Source of the DNA: Bacteroidales bacterium GP2
GTDB lineage: Bacteria > Bacteroidota > Bacteroidia > Bacteroidales > Muribaculaceae
Length of the DNA: 19,967 bases
Direction of reading: 5' to 3'
Assembly (NCBI GenBank): GCA_001701115.1
Contig: DAAJ01000031.1
Span: 5,419-25,385 of the forward strand
The notes under the pieces are model-generated. The model was not told the DNA's origin and ran no database searches. It saw only the letters and a list, made by a program, of their open reading frames with translations. Shown here one piece after another: positions 8,882 through 16,942 of the stretch. How positions within the stretch are numbered: position 1 is the stretch's first letter; every line of letters starts with the position of its first letter. The position numbers and the translations under genes were made by a program.

Positions 8882-10516
8882 ATGAATTCAAAAAAGAATA
8901 TTGCGGTTTGGGTGCCGGTGATTGTTGCACTTGCCTTTGCCGCCGGTATATTTTTAGGCTCCCGGCTCTTTAAAAGCGGAGTTGACTGGAGCGCGAAGGT
9001 CAAGATTGGAGAAATTATGAACCTTGTGGCGAATGAGTATGTGGATGAAGTGAATACAGACAGTATTCTTGAGGCTTCTATCCCGGACATTCTCGCAAAA
9101 CTTGATCCTCACACTGTATATATCCCCGCATCGGAGCTTCAGGCAACAAATGAGGTTCTGGATGGCTCGTTCGGGGGTATTGGTGTCAGCTTCACAATGA
9201 TGAATGACACAGCATCTGTTATAGAAGTGGTGTCCGGAGGTCCCTCGGAAAAGGTTGGCATTCTTGCCGGTGACCGTATTGTCACTGTCAATGACTCGGT
9301 TGTTGCAGGAATAAAACTCGACAGCGAAAGCATGCGTAAGAGGCTAAAGGGTCCGAAAGGTACCACAGTTACACTTGGCATCAAAAGAAACAGCTCTCCG
9401 GAGATTCTTACTTTTGAGGTGACGCGAGGCGATATCCCGGTCAATGCGGTTGACGCTGCATACATGATTCGCCCGGGTATCGGCTATATGCGCATAAACA
9501 AGTTCGGGCGCACCACCTACATGGAATTCCTTGAGGGAATGGTTAACTTGCAGCGTGATGGTGCAAACCAGTTCATTCTTGACTTGCGAGGCAATACCGG
9601 CGGGTATATGGAGCCGGCTATACTCATGGCAAATGAATTTTTAGGAGCCGGCATGCCGATTGTTTCTACTCACGGGCGTTACGGGGCAATTGAGTCAGAT
9701 TTCTCCGGGGACGGTCAGGGAGCTTTCCAGAACACGGAGCTAATAGTGGTTATTGATGAGGGGAGTGCAAGCGCAAGCGAAATTTTTGCGGGAGCAATCC
9801 AGGACAATGACCGCGGACTGATTGTCGGTCGCCGATCATTCGGCAAGGGGCTCGTGCAGCGTCAGATTGAGTTGCCGGACAGCAGCGCAATTCGTCTGAC
9901 AACAGCCCGTTACCACACTCCCTCAGGCAGATGTATCCAGAAACCTTACACAATGGGGTCAGTAGATGACTATGAGAGGGAGATTTACACCCGCTTCAAC
10001 AATGGCGAAGGATTTAGTGCCGACAGCGCTAAGATTGATACTACCCAGATTTTCAATACAGCTTCAGGCAGGACGGTATATGGAGGTGGTGGAATTATGC
10101 CAGATGTATTTGTGGCAGGAGACACAACCGGAATCTCACCTTATTATATTAAGGTGTTCAATGCCGGATTGCTTCACCGCTTTGCTTTTTACTTCACCGA
10201 CATTAACCGTGACGCGCTTTCTAAAGCGAATACTACCGCTGAACTTCTTGCCCTGCTTCCTCAGGATGATGCACTTCTCAATAGTTTTGTTGAGTATGCG
10301 CGTGACAAGGGAAATGTTCCGCCGAGGTGGTACTACATAAACATTTCGCGTGATTTGATTGTTAGACAATTAAAATCGCTTATAGCCAGTGATGTGCTCG
10401 GTCAGGCGGCGCTTTTTGAGGTCAGCAACGAAGGAGACTCTACAATTCTGCGTGCAATACAGGAGTTTACAGACGGCAATGCCGTTGCTCCTATCACCGG
10501 CAAATCAATGGAGTGA
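8882..10516 (+). CDS. S41 family carboxy-terminal processing protease with PDZ domain
   Basis: Membrane-anchored or periplasmic serine protease of the CtpA/Tsp type, 544 aa. An uncleaved N-terminal anchor is likely at residues 8-28, followed by a short helical region. A PDZ domain covers about 95-182 (GGIGVSF, AGDRIVTVN), and the S41 core follows (ILDLRGNTGGY, 232-242). Spacing relative to E. coli Tsp (Ser430, Asp441, Lys455) places the catalytic residues at Ser297 in GSASASEIF, Asp308 in AIQDND and Lys322 in RSFGKGLVQ, so the Ser/Lys dyad is intact. About 140 residues after the core are less conserved. Such proteases trim C-termini of envelope proteins or clear misfolded ones; the actual substrate is not known. 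The gene lies 17 nt after the dCMP deaminase gene and 19 nt before the cyclo-ligase gene. Confidence 0.93.
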   Translation: MNSKKNIAVWVPVIVALAFAAGIFLGSRLFKSGVDWSAKVKIGEIMNLVANEYVDEVNTDSILEASIPDILAKLDPHTVYIPASELQATNEVLDGSFGGIGVSFTMMNDTASVIEVVSGGPSEKVGILAGDRIVTVNDSVVAGIKLDSESMRKRLKGPKGTTVTLGIKRNSSPEILTFEVTRGDIPVNAVDAAYMIRPGIGYMRINKFGRTTYMEFLEGMVNLQRDGANQFILDLRGNTGGYMEPAILMANEFLGAGMPIVSTHGRYGAIESDFSGDGQGAFQNTELIVVIDEGSASASEIFAGAIQDNDRGLIVGRRSFGKGLVQRQIELPDSSAIRLTTARYHTPSGRCIQKPYTMGSVDDYEREIYTRFNNGEGFSADSAKIDTTQIFNTASGRTVYGGGGIMPDVFVAGDTTGISPYYIKVFNAGLLHRFAFYFTDINRDALSKANTTAELLALLPQDDALLNSFVEYARDKGNVPPRWYYINISRDLIVRQLKSLIASDVLGQAALFEVSNEGDSTILRAIQEFTDGNAVAPITGKSME

Positions 10517-10535
10517 GCTGTTAGAAATTACAAAA

Positions 10536-11096
10536 ATGAAAAAAGAGGATATAAGAAGAAAAATAAGGGCGTCAAAGAGCCTACTGTCTGATGATGAGAA
10601 AAAGTCAGCGGCAGAAAAGGTGTTTGCGCGCCTTGAGGAGCTTGCCGCTTTCATGTTGTCAGACAGGATACTCATGTACCATTCCCTCCCTGACGAACTT
10701 TCTACTGTTGATTTCATATCCAAGTGGAGCGACAGGAAGAGTTTTTTCCTGCCGAGGGTAAATGGGGTCGGTCTTGACATACTTCCTTACGACCGCTCGA
10801 CCCTTCGCCTCGGCGCATTCCATATTGAAGAGCCGCAGGGCGACGAACTCACCTCGATAGATGATATTGAAATGGTTGTTGTGCCTGCTGTTGCGTATGA
10901 CCGTATGGGCAACCGAGTTGGCAGGGGCAAAGGCTATTATGACCGCCTGATGGTTCATTCAAAGGCTCTTAAAGTTGGCGTAGGATATGATTTCCAACTT
11001 GTTGACGAGATTGACACGGAGGAGCATGATGTTCCTGTTGATATAGTGATAACAGAATCACGCACTTATCTAATACGCAGCAAATCCCGAAAATAA
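10536..11096 (+). CDS. ygfA: 5-formyltetrahydrofolate cyclo-ligase
   Basis: ATP-dependent enzyme that converts 5-formyl-THF to 5,10-methenyl-THF, recovering a dead-end, inhibitory folate. It is 186 aa, normal for the family. Visible motifs are the Lys/Arg-rich N-terminus with KKEDIRRKIRA (2-12), MVVVPAVAYDRMGNRVGRGK ending at 132, the nucleotide/folate-binding GRGKGYYDR (129-137), and the C-terminal EEHDVPVDIVIT (162-173). The ATG at 10536 begins the conserved N-terminus; upstream in-frame starts lie within the protease gene. It is the last gene before a strong terminator. With the dCMP deaminase two genes earlier it links the cluster loosely to dUMP and folate supply for thymidylate synthesis, which is an inference from content only. 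Confidence 0.94.
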   Translation: MKKEDIRRKIRASKSLLSDDEKKSAAEKVFARLEELAAFMLSDRILMYHSLPDELSTVDFISKWSDRKSFFLPRVNGVGLDILPYDRSTLRLGAFHIEEPQGDELTSIDDIEMVVVPAVAYDRMGNRVGRGKGYYDRLMVHSKALKVGVGYDFQLVDEIDTEEHDVPVDIVITESRTYLIRSKSRK

Positions 11097-11128
11097 GATC
11101 GCTTATTTAAAATCATTATAAATAATTT

Positions 11129-11163
11129 AGCCGGATTTTCTTGGAGAATCCGGCTTATTTTTT
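11129..11163 (+). terminator. Intrinsic terminator of the lptF-ygfA cluster
   Basis: Stem AGCCGGATT (11129-11137) with AATCCGGCT (11147-11155), extended inward by T-G, T-A and C-G pairs to 12 bp around a TTG tri-loop (11141-11143). It is followed by TATTTTTT ending at 11163. It begins 32 nt after the cyclo-ligase stop. The loop also supplies the -33 TTG of the feoAB promoter, so terminator and promoter overlap. Confidence 0.88.
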
Positions 11164-11171
11164 GAACTTTG
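11141..11171 (+). promoter_or_regulatory. Predicted feoAB promoter, overlapping the upstream terminator
   Basis: TTG at 11141-11143, a 20-nt spacer, then GAACTTTG at 11164-11171, a 7/8 match to TAnnTTTG. The box ends 29 nt before the feoAB ATG at 11201. The spacing is identical to that of the promoter at 3245-3275. No clear Fur or DtxR palindrome was recognised between the -7 box and the start, although iron control of feoAB would be expected. Confidence 0.55.
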
Positions 11172-11200
11172 CATCATTAATTTCACTTCAAAATATCCGC

Positions 11201-13603
11201 ATGAGATTAGATGAGCTACGCACAGGGCAGACTGCAATGATTGTCAAGATATTGGGGCATGGTGCATTCAGAAAGCGCATGATTGAGATGGGCTTTGTAA
11301 AAGGGCATGAAATCAAAGTTTTGCTCCATGCGCCTTTGCGCGACCCGATAAAGTACAGCATTATGGGCTATGAGGTTTCGCTGCGAAGGTCGGAAGCGCA
11401 TCTTGTGGAAGTGGTGCCGCTTGACAGTGAAGCGCATCCCGATGAAGAGAAAAACGAGGTGGGGAATACCCATGCGGAAAAAGAGTTTTCTGACAGGCGT
11501 AAAACTATCAATGTCGCGCTTGTCGGTAATCCTAATTGCGGAAAGACATCATTGTTCAATATAGCTTCCGGTGCGAGGGAACATGTTGGAAACTACAGCG
11601 GAGTGACTGTTGATGCCAAGACAGGCAAATTCAAGCATCGTGGCTACACCTTTAATATAGTGGATTTGCCGGGCACATACTCGCTTGCATCTTATTCCCC
11701 TGAAGAACTGTATGTGCGCAAATATCTGAGGGATGAGACCCCGGATGTAATAATCAATGTGGTGGTTGCTTCAAACCTTGAGCGCAACCTATATCTCACT
11801 ACTGAGCTGATAGACATGGACAGGAGCATGGTTATAGCCCTGAATATGTACGATGAGCTGAAGAAAAGCGGAGATGTCCTTGATTATAAGCTGCTTGGGG
11901 AAATGATAGGCGTGCCGGTAGTGCCGACGGTATCCAAAACAGGAGAGGGGATTGACAAACTGTTTGACACCGTTATCGATGTGTATGAAGGGCGTGAGGA
12001 TGCAGTTCGCCACATACATGTGCCTCTGGGCGAAGATATTGAACGCGGGGTGACGGCGCTTAAAGATGAAATAAAGAAAGATGACCACATTGGCAGGCAC
12101 TTCTCTCCAAGATACCTTGCCATAAAGCTCCTTGAGCATGACCAGGAAGTAGAGGAGGAGGTGCGCAAATTACCGGCTGGCGACTCTATCCTTGAAATGC
12201 GCGACAATGAGCTGCAATCTATTGAAAAAATTTGCAAGGATGACGTAGCTTCCGTCATTGCCGGAGAGAAGTACGGATTCATTGCCGGCGCACTTGCCGA
12301 AACATTGGTTAAGGGTGAAAAAGACACTAATGAGTCTACTCGTATCATAGACACATTTGTAACCAACAAACTTTTCGGTTTCCCGATTTTCATCCTCATA
12401 ATGTTTGTGATATTTTGGGCGACGTTTGAAATCGGCTCGTACCCGATGGAGTGGATAGAAAGCCTTGTGGGCTGGATATCGGGCATTGTTCAGGATGTTA
12501 TGCCGGACGGTCCGCTGAAAGACCTCATTGCTGACGGAATAATTGGCGGTGTTGGCGGAGTGATTGTGTTCCTTCCCAACATCCTTATCCTATATTTCTG
12601 CATCTCCTTCATGGAAGATTCGGGGTATATGGCTCGTGCCGCGTTCATTATGGACAAGCTGATGCACCGCATAGGGCTGCATGGAAAATCTTTCATACCA
12701 CTGGTTATGGGTTTCGGCTGCAATGTGCCGGCAATAATGTCAAGTCGTGCTATCGAGAGCCGCTCAAGCCGCATCATAACCATATTGATAAACCCGTTCA
12801 TGTCCTGTTCGGCGCGTCTGCCGGTTTATGTCCTGCTGGTAGGAACATTTTTTGAAAAGCATGCCGCGCTTGTTTTCCTCGGATTGTATCTTTTGGGCAT
12901 TTTGGTTGCCATGGCAACAGCGCGGTTGCTGCGCAGCTTCTGGTTCAAGGCAGATGAAACTCCGTTTGTAATGGAGCTTCCTCCATACCGTATTCCCACA
13001 ATGAAAGCATCTCTCCGCCACATGTGGGGCAAAGGTGAACAATACCTCAAAAAGATGGGCGGTGTAATCCTTGTAGCCAGCATAATTGTATGGGCGCTTG
13101 ATTATTTCCCTATGCATGATGAGGATGCAACAGCAGTGCCTTTACCAGGGGACACAACTGCAGCTATTGCCGGAGATGATTCCAAGATTGACGTAAGATC
13201 TGATTCTTACCTTGAAATGGCTGGCAAATTCGTTAACCCGGTAATGGAGCCGATAGGATTCCACTGGCGTGCTTCGGTTGCTGCTCTTGCAGGAGTGCCT
13301 GCAAAGGAAATAGTGGTTTCAACCCTCGGGGTGCTTTATACCGGAGATGCTGAAGTGGAGGACAGTTCTCTTGGCGCACGCCTTACCGCTCCCAATCCTG
13401 TGACCGGAGAACCGGATTTCACTGCGGCGGCAGCGTTGAGCTTCATGATTTTCATTTTGCTTTATTGTCCTTGCACGGCAACAGTCATTGCCGTGGTGCG
13501 TGAAACCGGAAGTTGGAAATACGGTTTATTCTCGGTGCTATATAACACCGCAGTGGCATGGGTAGTGGCTTTTGCGGCTTACCGCATTATGCTGCTTATC
13601 TAA
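11201..13603 (+). CDS. feoB: Ferrous iron transporter, FeoA-FeoB fusion
   Basis: Inner-membrane Fe(II) uptake protein, 800 aa. Residues 1 to about 73 form a FeoA (SH3-like) domain (MRLDELRTGQTA; RMIEMGFVKG at 26-35). A charged linker covers about 75-100. The GTPase domain has G1 GNPNCGKTSLFN (109-120), G2 Thr in SGVTV (133-137), G3 DLPGTY (155-160), G4 NMYD (215-218) and G5-like SKTGEG (245-250). A helical spacer follows, then the membrane part with the family signatures GFGCNVPAIMSSRAIESR (504-521), NPFMSCSARLPVY (531-543) and LLYCPCTATV (753-762). ATG 11201 is chosen because it begins the FeoA domain; a TTG at 11141 would lie inside the terminator loop. FeoA-FeoB fusions are common in Bacteroidetes. 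Its stop is one base from that of the opposing mutS2. Confidence 0.96.
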   Translation: MRLDELRTGQTAMIVKILGHGAFRKRMIEMGFVKGHEIKVLLHAPLRDPIKYSIMGYEVSLRRSEAHLVEVVPLDSEAHPDEEKNEVGNTHAEKEFSDRRKTINVALVGNPNCGKTSLFNIASGAREHVGNYSGVTVDAKTGKFKHRGYTFNIVDLPGTYSLASYSPEELYVRKYLRDETPDVIINVVVASNLERNLYLTTELIDMDRSMVIALNMYDELKKSGDVLDYKLLGEMIGVPVVPTVSKTGEGIDKLFDTVIDVYEGREDAVRHIHVPLGEDIERGVTALKDEIKKDDHIGRHFSPRYLAIKLLEHDQEVEEEVRKLPAGDSILEMRDNELQSIEKICKDDVASVIAGEKYGFIAGALAETLVKGEKDTNESTRIIDTFVTNKLFGFPIFILIMFVIFWATFEIGSYPMEWIESLVGWISGIVQDVMPDGPLKDLIADGIIGGVGGVIVFLPNILILYFCISFMEDSGYMARAAFIMDKLMHRIGLHGKSFIPLVMGFGCNVPAIMSSRAIESRSSRIITILINPFMSCSARLPVYVLLVGTFFEKHAALVFLGLYLLGILVAMATARLLRSFWFKADETPFVMELPPYRIPTMKASLRHMWGKGEQYLKKMGGVILVASIIVWALDYFPMHDEDATAVPLPGDTTAAIAGDDSKIDVRSDSYLEMAGKFVNPVMEPIGFHWRASVAALAGVPAKEIVVSTLGVLYTGDAEVEDSSLGARLTAPNPVTGEPDFTAAAALSFMIFILLYCPCTATVIAVVRETGSWKYGLFSVLYNTAVAWVVAFAAYRIMLLI

Positions 13604-13604
13604 C

Positions 13605-16052
13605 CTACTCAAACTCTACAACCGTTATTCCAGCTCCGCCAAACTGCACATGCTCGTCACGGTAGGATTTAACCTCACGCACAGTGTTGAGGTACTGGCG
13701 GATTGCTTCACGCAAAGCACCGGTGCCTGTGCCGTGGAGTATTCTGACCCTTCCTGCTGAGAACTGCACGGCATCATCTATAAAATAGGTGATTGCCTGC
13801 AACGCTTCATCCACTCTCATGCCGCGGACATCGATTTCAGTGCTGAAATTGAGCTGGCGTTCTCGGCTCGAAGCTGAGGTTGCGGAGCTGACGAAAGTCA
13901 CAGTGGACGCGCCATTGTCCGTTTTCGCGTTAGTAAGAACAAGCCGGTCGGTCTTGACAGTGGTTTTCATTACCCCAAATGCAACTGTAGCGTTCTTTCC
14001 GCTTATTTCCAGTATTTTGCCGGGAGATCCTTCGCCGTCGAGCTTTACAGTGTCTCCCGCTTGAAGCGCGCGTTGGGGTTCTTTGCTTTCTGTGGCGGGT
14101 TTCTGCTTTTTCCTTTTCGGGGCTTTTTTGAGGAGCGGGTGCATCTCCTCTTTCTGCTTGCTGATGGTTTCCTTTGCCTCGTTTAGCTTTCTGCGTGCTT
14201 CCTGGGTTTTCTGTTTCTCTGCTTGGGCGGTTCGTATTTCGCGGATTGTCCTCTCGACAGATGCGTTGCTGGATGAAATTATGCGTTCCGCTTCCTCTTT
14301 TGCCTGGTCAATTATTTCACGGCGCTTTGCGCGGAGGGTCTCGGCGTCCCCTTCGTACCGCTCGATTATCTCATCAAGTTTTTTCTCCTTGCGCTTTATG
14401 TCCGTCCTCTTGTTTTCCCAGTATTTCTTGTCTCGGGCAATATCAAGCAGGTATTTGTCAAGATTGATGTATTCACTGCCGACAATGCTTTCCGCCTCCT
14501 CTATTATGTCAGCGGGCAAACCTGTTTTGCGGGCTATCTCCACTGCAAATGAGCTTCCCGGATTGCCGATAGACAATTTGAACAGCGGTTGCATCAAATG
14601 CCGGTCATATAGCATGGAGCCGTTTACAAGACCGTCCGTGTCTTCAGCAAACTGTTTCAAATTCTGGTAATGGGTGGTTATCACTCCCCACATTTTAGCA
14701 TCGGCAAACTTGTGGAGTACCGCCTGGGCTATGGCACCTCCAATCTGGGGTTCTGTTCCAGAGCCGAATTCGTCAATCAATACTAAGGATGTGGGTCTTC
14801 CTCTGCCTACAAACAGTTTCATATTCCTTAGATGCGAGCTGTAAGTGCTGAGGTCATCTTCAATGGACTGGTTGTCACCTATGTCGACAAATATGTCGTT
14901 GAAAATTCCAAAATGGGAGTTCTCGTACACCGGAGGCAACATTCCGCACTGAGCCATGTACTGCACTATGCCGACAGTTTTGAGGCATACGGATTTTCCT
15001 CCGGCATTTGGACCGGAAATAATCAGGATTCTTTTCTGCGGCGAGAGGTTAATATCGAGCGGCACAATCTCACGCCCTTGTGAACGCAATGATTTCAGTA
15101 GAACCGGATGCACGGCATGATACCACTCCAGTTCCGGTTTTTTGCTGAGATGTGGCATGGTTCCACCTGTGTCGAGTGCAAACAGTGCCTTTGCCCTTAT
15201 GAAATCAAGATAATCAAGGGTGTCTATTGATTTCAGTATTGCAGGAATGAACGGGCGCAGCTGTGAAGCAAGTTCGGCGAGTATCCTCATTATTTCCCTC
15301 TTCTCCTCAAGCTGCAATTCGCGTATGCGGTTGTTTGCTTCAACAACTTCGGCAGGTTCGATATATACGGTTTTTCCGGATGCGCTTTCGTCATGCACAA
15401 TTCCAGGCAGCCTCCTTTTATTCATAGGTGCGACCGGGAGGACAAGCCTGCCGTCACGCATAGCAGGGGACGCGTCTGAATCAAGTATGCCTTCTGATAT
15501 GGCTTTGGTCATTACCCGGCGCAATGCAGCATTGACAGTGCCGCTCATGGAGGATAGCGATTTGCGGATGGTGGCGAGTGCAGGGGAGGCATTGTCCTTG
15601 ACATTGCCGAAGCGGTCAAGAATTCGGTCGATTTCCCTGCGGCTCTGCTCAAAAGTTTCGATTCTTGATGCAATCGAGTCAAGTTCAGGCAAACGGCTCA
15701 GCCCCTCCTCATCCCTTAGGGTTTTGAAGAAGCGGCTTGTTGTTTCCATGCATTCCAATGCTTTTGCCACAGCAAGCATCTCTTCCGGAGCGCAGGAGGT
15801 GCCCGGCACTTTCAGTGATTTGAGCACAGTTGCCGCATCGCCGCAATTGTTTCCGGGCATGGCGTCCTCCCCGCGTGCAATCCCGGTCATTTCATGCACG
15901 GCAATCAAGCTGCTTCTAACAAATGAAAAATCGGTAGAGAAAGCCATTTCATTTGCTCTGATCCTTGCGCCGGCAGTGGTGCAACGTTTTGCAACAGACT
16001 CTCTTACCTTGTCAAAACCTATTTTGTTTTCAAATGAATCAGGATATATCAT
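13605..16052 (-). CDS. mutS2: MutS2: endonuclease/ribosome-collision-type MutS family ATPase with Smr domain
   Basis: 815 aa on the minus strand. The N-terminal helical core/lever covers about 1-300. The ATPase has Walker A GPNAGGKS (347-354), Walker B LVLIDEFGSGTEP (423-435) and switch TTHYQNL (459-465). A long charged coiled coil spans about 535-640, followed by a KOW-like strand region at about 663-705. A complete Smr domain lies at about 735-815 (DVRGMRVDEA at 741-750, ILHGTGTGAL at 771-780). The mismatch-recognition domain of MutS1 is absent, so this is not classical mismatch repair. MutS2 proteins are described as suppressors of homologous recombination (Helicobacter) and as factors that split collided ribosomes (Bacillus); which applies here is unknown. 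The start MIYPDSFENKIGFD resembles Bacteroidales homologues as I remember them. The promoter lies immediately before the ATG. Confidence 0.96.
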   Translation of the reverse strand: MIYPDSFENKIGFDKVRESVAKRCTTAGARIRANEMAFSTDFSFVRSSLIAVHEMTGIARGEDAMPGNNCGDAATVLKSLKVPGTSCAPEEMLAVAKALECMETTSRFFKTLRDEEGLSRLPELDSIASRIETFEQSRREIDRILDRFGNVKDNASPALATIRKSLSSMSGTVNAALRRVMTKAISEGILDSDASPAMRDGRLVLPVAPMNKRRLPGIVHDESASGKTVYIEPAEVVEANNRIRELQLEEKREIMRILAELASQLRPFIPAILKSIDTLDYLDFIRAKALFALDTGGTMPHLSKKPELEWYHAVHPVLLKSLRSQGREIVPLDINLSPQKRILIISGPNAGGKSVCLKTVGIVQYMAQCGMLPPVYENSHFGIFNDIFVDIGDNQSIEDDLSTYSSHLRNMKLFVGRGRPTSLVLIDEFGSGTEPQIGGAIAQAVLHKFADAKMWGVITTHYQNLKQFAEDTDGLVNGSMLYDRHLMQPLFKLSIGNPGSSFAVEIARKTGLPADIIEEAESIVGSEYINLDKYLLDIARDKKYWENKRTDIKRKEKKLDEIIERYEGDAETLRAKRREIIDQAKEEAERIISSSNASVERTIREIRTAQAEKQKTQEARRKLNEAKETISKQKEEMHPLLKKAPKRKKQKPATESKEPQRALQAGDTVKLDGEGSPGKILEISGKNATVAFGVMKTTVKTDRLVLTNAKTDNGASTVTFVSSATSASSRERQLNFSTEIDVRGMRVDEALQAITYFIDDAVQFSAGRVRILHGTGTGALREAIRQYLNTVREVKSYRDEHVQFGGAGITVVEFE

Positions 16053-16056
16053 AATG

Positions 16057-16088
16057 CAAAATTACATAAAAATGCTGTGGCAGTCAAA
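16057..16088 (-). promoter_or_regulatory. mutS2 promoter abutting the start codon
   Basis: Read on the minus strand: TTTG (16088-16085), a 20-nt spacer, then TAATTTTG (16064-16057), an exact match to the Bacteroidetes -33/-7 consensus. The -7 box ends only 4 nt before the ATG of mutS2 at 16052. Transcription would therefore begin at or very near the first base of the start codon. Confidence 0.7.
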
Positions 16089-16168
16089 CAGTTGAACCCT
16101 CCACCGCAACAATTTCGGACATAAGGGCGTTATATTTTAAAAATTATTACTAACAAAAACATAAAACT

Positions 16169-16726
16169 ATGAAATCGTTAAAAGTTAATTTCTGGGGTCA
16201 GACCAAATATTGGTGGACTGTCCTGTTGCTTGGAATCCTGATGGTTCTCTGTGGATTCGCCTATTGGTTCTGGCCCGTGCAGGGCTTTGCAATCGCATCA
16301 CAGATTTTTGGCTGGCTTCTTGTTCTTGCCGGCATTGTCCAGCTTTGTGCAGCAGCAGGACCTAACCGTCCAAGAGGCTGGGGATGGTGGATTACCGGTG
16401 GTGTAATTGATATGTTTATCGGCTTCATGCTTGTTCGCAGCATTGTGCTTTCAGAAGAAGTTTTCCCCTACTTTATTTCAATCATATTCCTATTCTGGGG
16501 AATCAGCGCAATTTTCAGCTCAATCAGCCAGCGTGAAAGAAAATATTGGTGGCTGTACCTTATCAACGGCATCCTCCTCATGGTTATCGGATTCTTCTTC
16601 ATTGAGGCTGGATATGTGCAGGATATGATGATGACAAGCTTCCTTACATCGCTCGCATTCATTTACTGGGGATTTTCAATCGCAATGCTTTCATACGATA
16701 TGAAGCCTGGTGAAATTGAAAAATAA
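16169..16726 (+). CDS. HdeD/DUF308 family six-helix membrane protein
   Basis: A small integral membrane protein, 185 aa. Six hydrophobic segments lie at about 15-34, 40-63, 70-91, 97-117, 124-147 and 153-173, the internally duplicated three-helix layout of the HdeD (DUF308) family. Aromatic and Gly residues cluster in the helices (WWTVLLLGILMVLCGFAYWF at 15-34; GWGWWITGGVIDMFIGFML at 70-88). E. coli HdeD is tied to acid resistance, but for most members no biochemical function is known, so none is assigned. It is transcribed divergently from mutS2 across a 116-nt gap. A TATATTTT at 16131-16138 resembles a -7 box, but no well-placed TTG was seen, so its promoter is uncertain. An A-rich leader without a Shine-Dalgarno precedes the ATG. 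It appears to be a single-gene unit. Confidence 0.87.
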   Translation: MKSLKVNFWGQTKYWWTVLLLGILMVLCGFAYWFWPVQGFAIASQIFGWLLVLAGIVQLCAAAGPNRPRGWGWWITGGVIDMFIGFMLVRSIVLSEEVFPYFISIIFLFWGISAIFSSISQRERKYWWLYLINGILLMVIGFFFIEAGYVQDMMMTSFLTSLAFIYWGFSIAMLSYDMKPGEIEK

Positions 16727-16760
16727 CTAAAAAATATTTAATCTGCTGTTTATAAAATAT

Positions 16761-16793
16761 TTGCCGATCCGGTGTTTATATCCGGGTCGGCAA
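16761..16793 (+). terminator. Terminator-like hairpin after the HdeD-family gene, lacking a T-tract
   Basis: TTGCCGATCCGG (16761-16772) pairs with CCGGGTCGGCAA (16782-16793): 12 bp with one G-T wobble around a 9-nt loop, 34 nt after the stop codon. On the + strand it is followed by TTATGG rather than a T-run. Read on the minus strand it is followed by the weakly T-rich AATATTTTAT, but no minus-strand gene ends there. It may end or stabilise the upstream message. Confidence 0.5.
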
Positions 16794-16829
16794 TTATGGT
16801 TAAAAAAGGTGATTTAGGCTTCATAAGTA

Positions 16830-16859
16830 TTGTTTATTAGCCGGGAGGTGCTATATTTG
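16830..16859 (+). promoter_or_regulatory. Promoter of the two-gene envelope operon
   Basis: TTG at 16830-16832, a 19-nt spacer, then TATATTTG at 16852-16859, an exact TAnnTTTG. The box is 83 nt before the ATG at 16943, so the message should carry a leader of about 75 nt, longer than those of the other promoters here. The leader contains a weak TACAG/CTGTA pairing but nothing resembling a known riboswitch. Confidence 0.65.
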
Positions 16860-16942
16860 CATACTTAAGCGGTACAGGATTTAAACTTTTCTGTAAAGCA
16901 AGAGTCTAATTGGCAGTAATAACTATAAAAACTTAACCCATT

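Noticed and set aside
10389..10535. N-terminal extension of the cyclo-ligase from 10389
   Set aside because: It would overlap the end of the S41 protease by about 130 nt and adds residues not seen in the family.
11141..11200. TTG 11141 as an upstream start for feoAB
   Set aside because: It lies in the terminator loop and promoter. The FeoA domain begins exactly at ATG 11201.
15220..16095. 291-codon + strand open frame opposite mutS2 (also 14083-14670)
   Set aside because: The minus strand encodes a complete MutS2 with all motifs. The antisense translations are Ser/Leu-rich with no recognisable domain, as expected of mirror frames.
16131..16138. TATATTTT as a promoter of the HdeD-family gene
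   Set aside because: It matches 7/8 of the -7 box, but no TTG lies at a usable distance, so it was not listed as a feature.
16817..16842. Possible operator palindrome (GGCT ... AGCC) over the -33 region of the envelope operon promoter
   Set aside because: Only the outer four pairs and a few inner positions match, which is not better than chance in AT-rich sequence.
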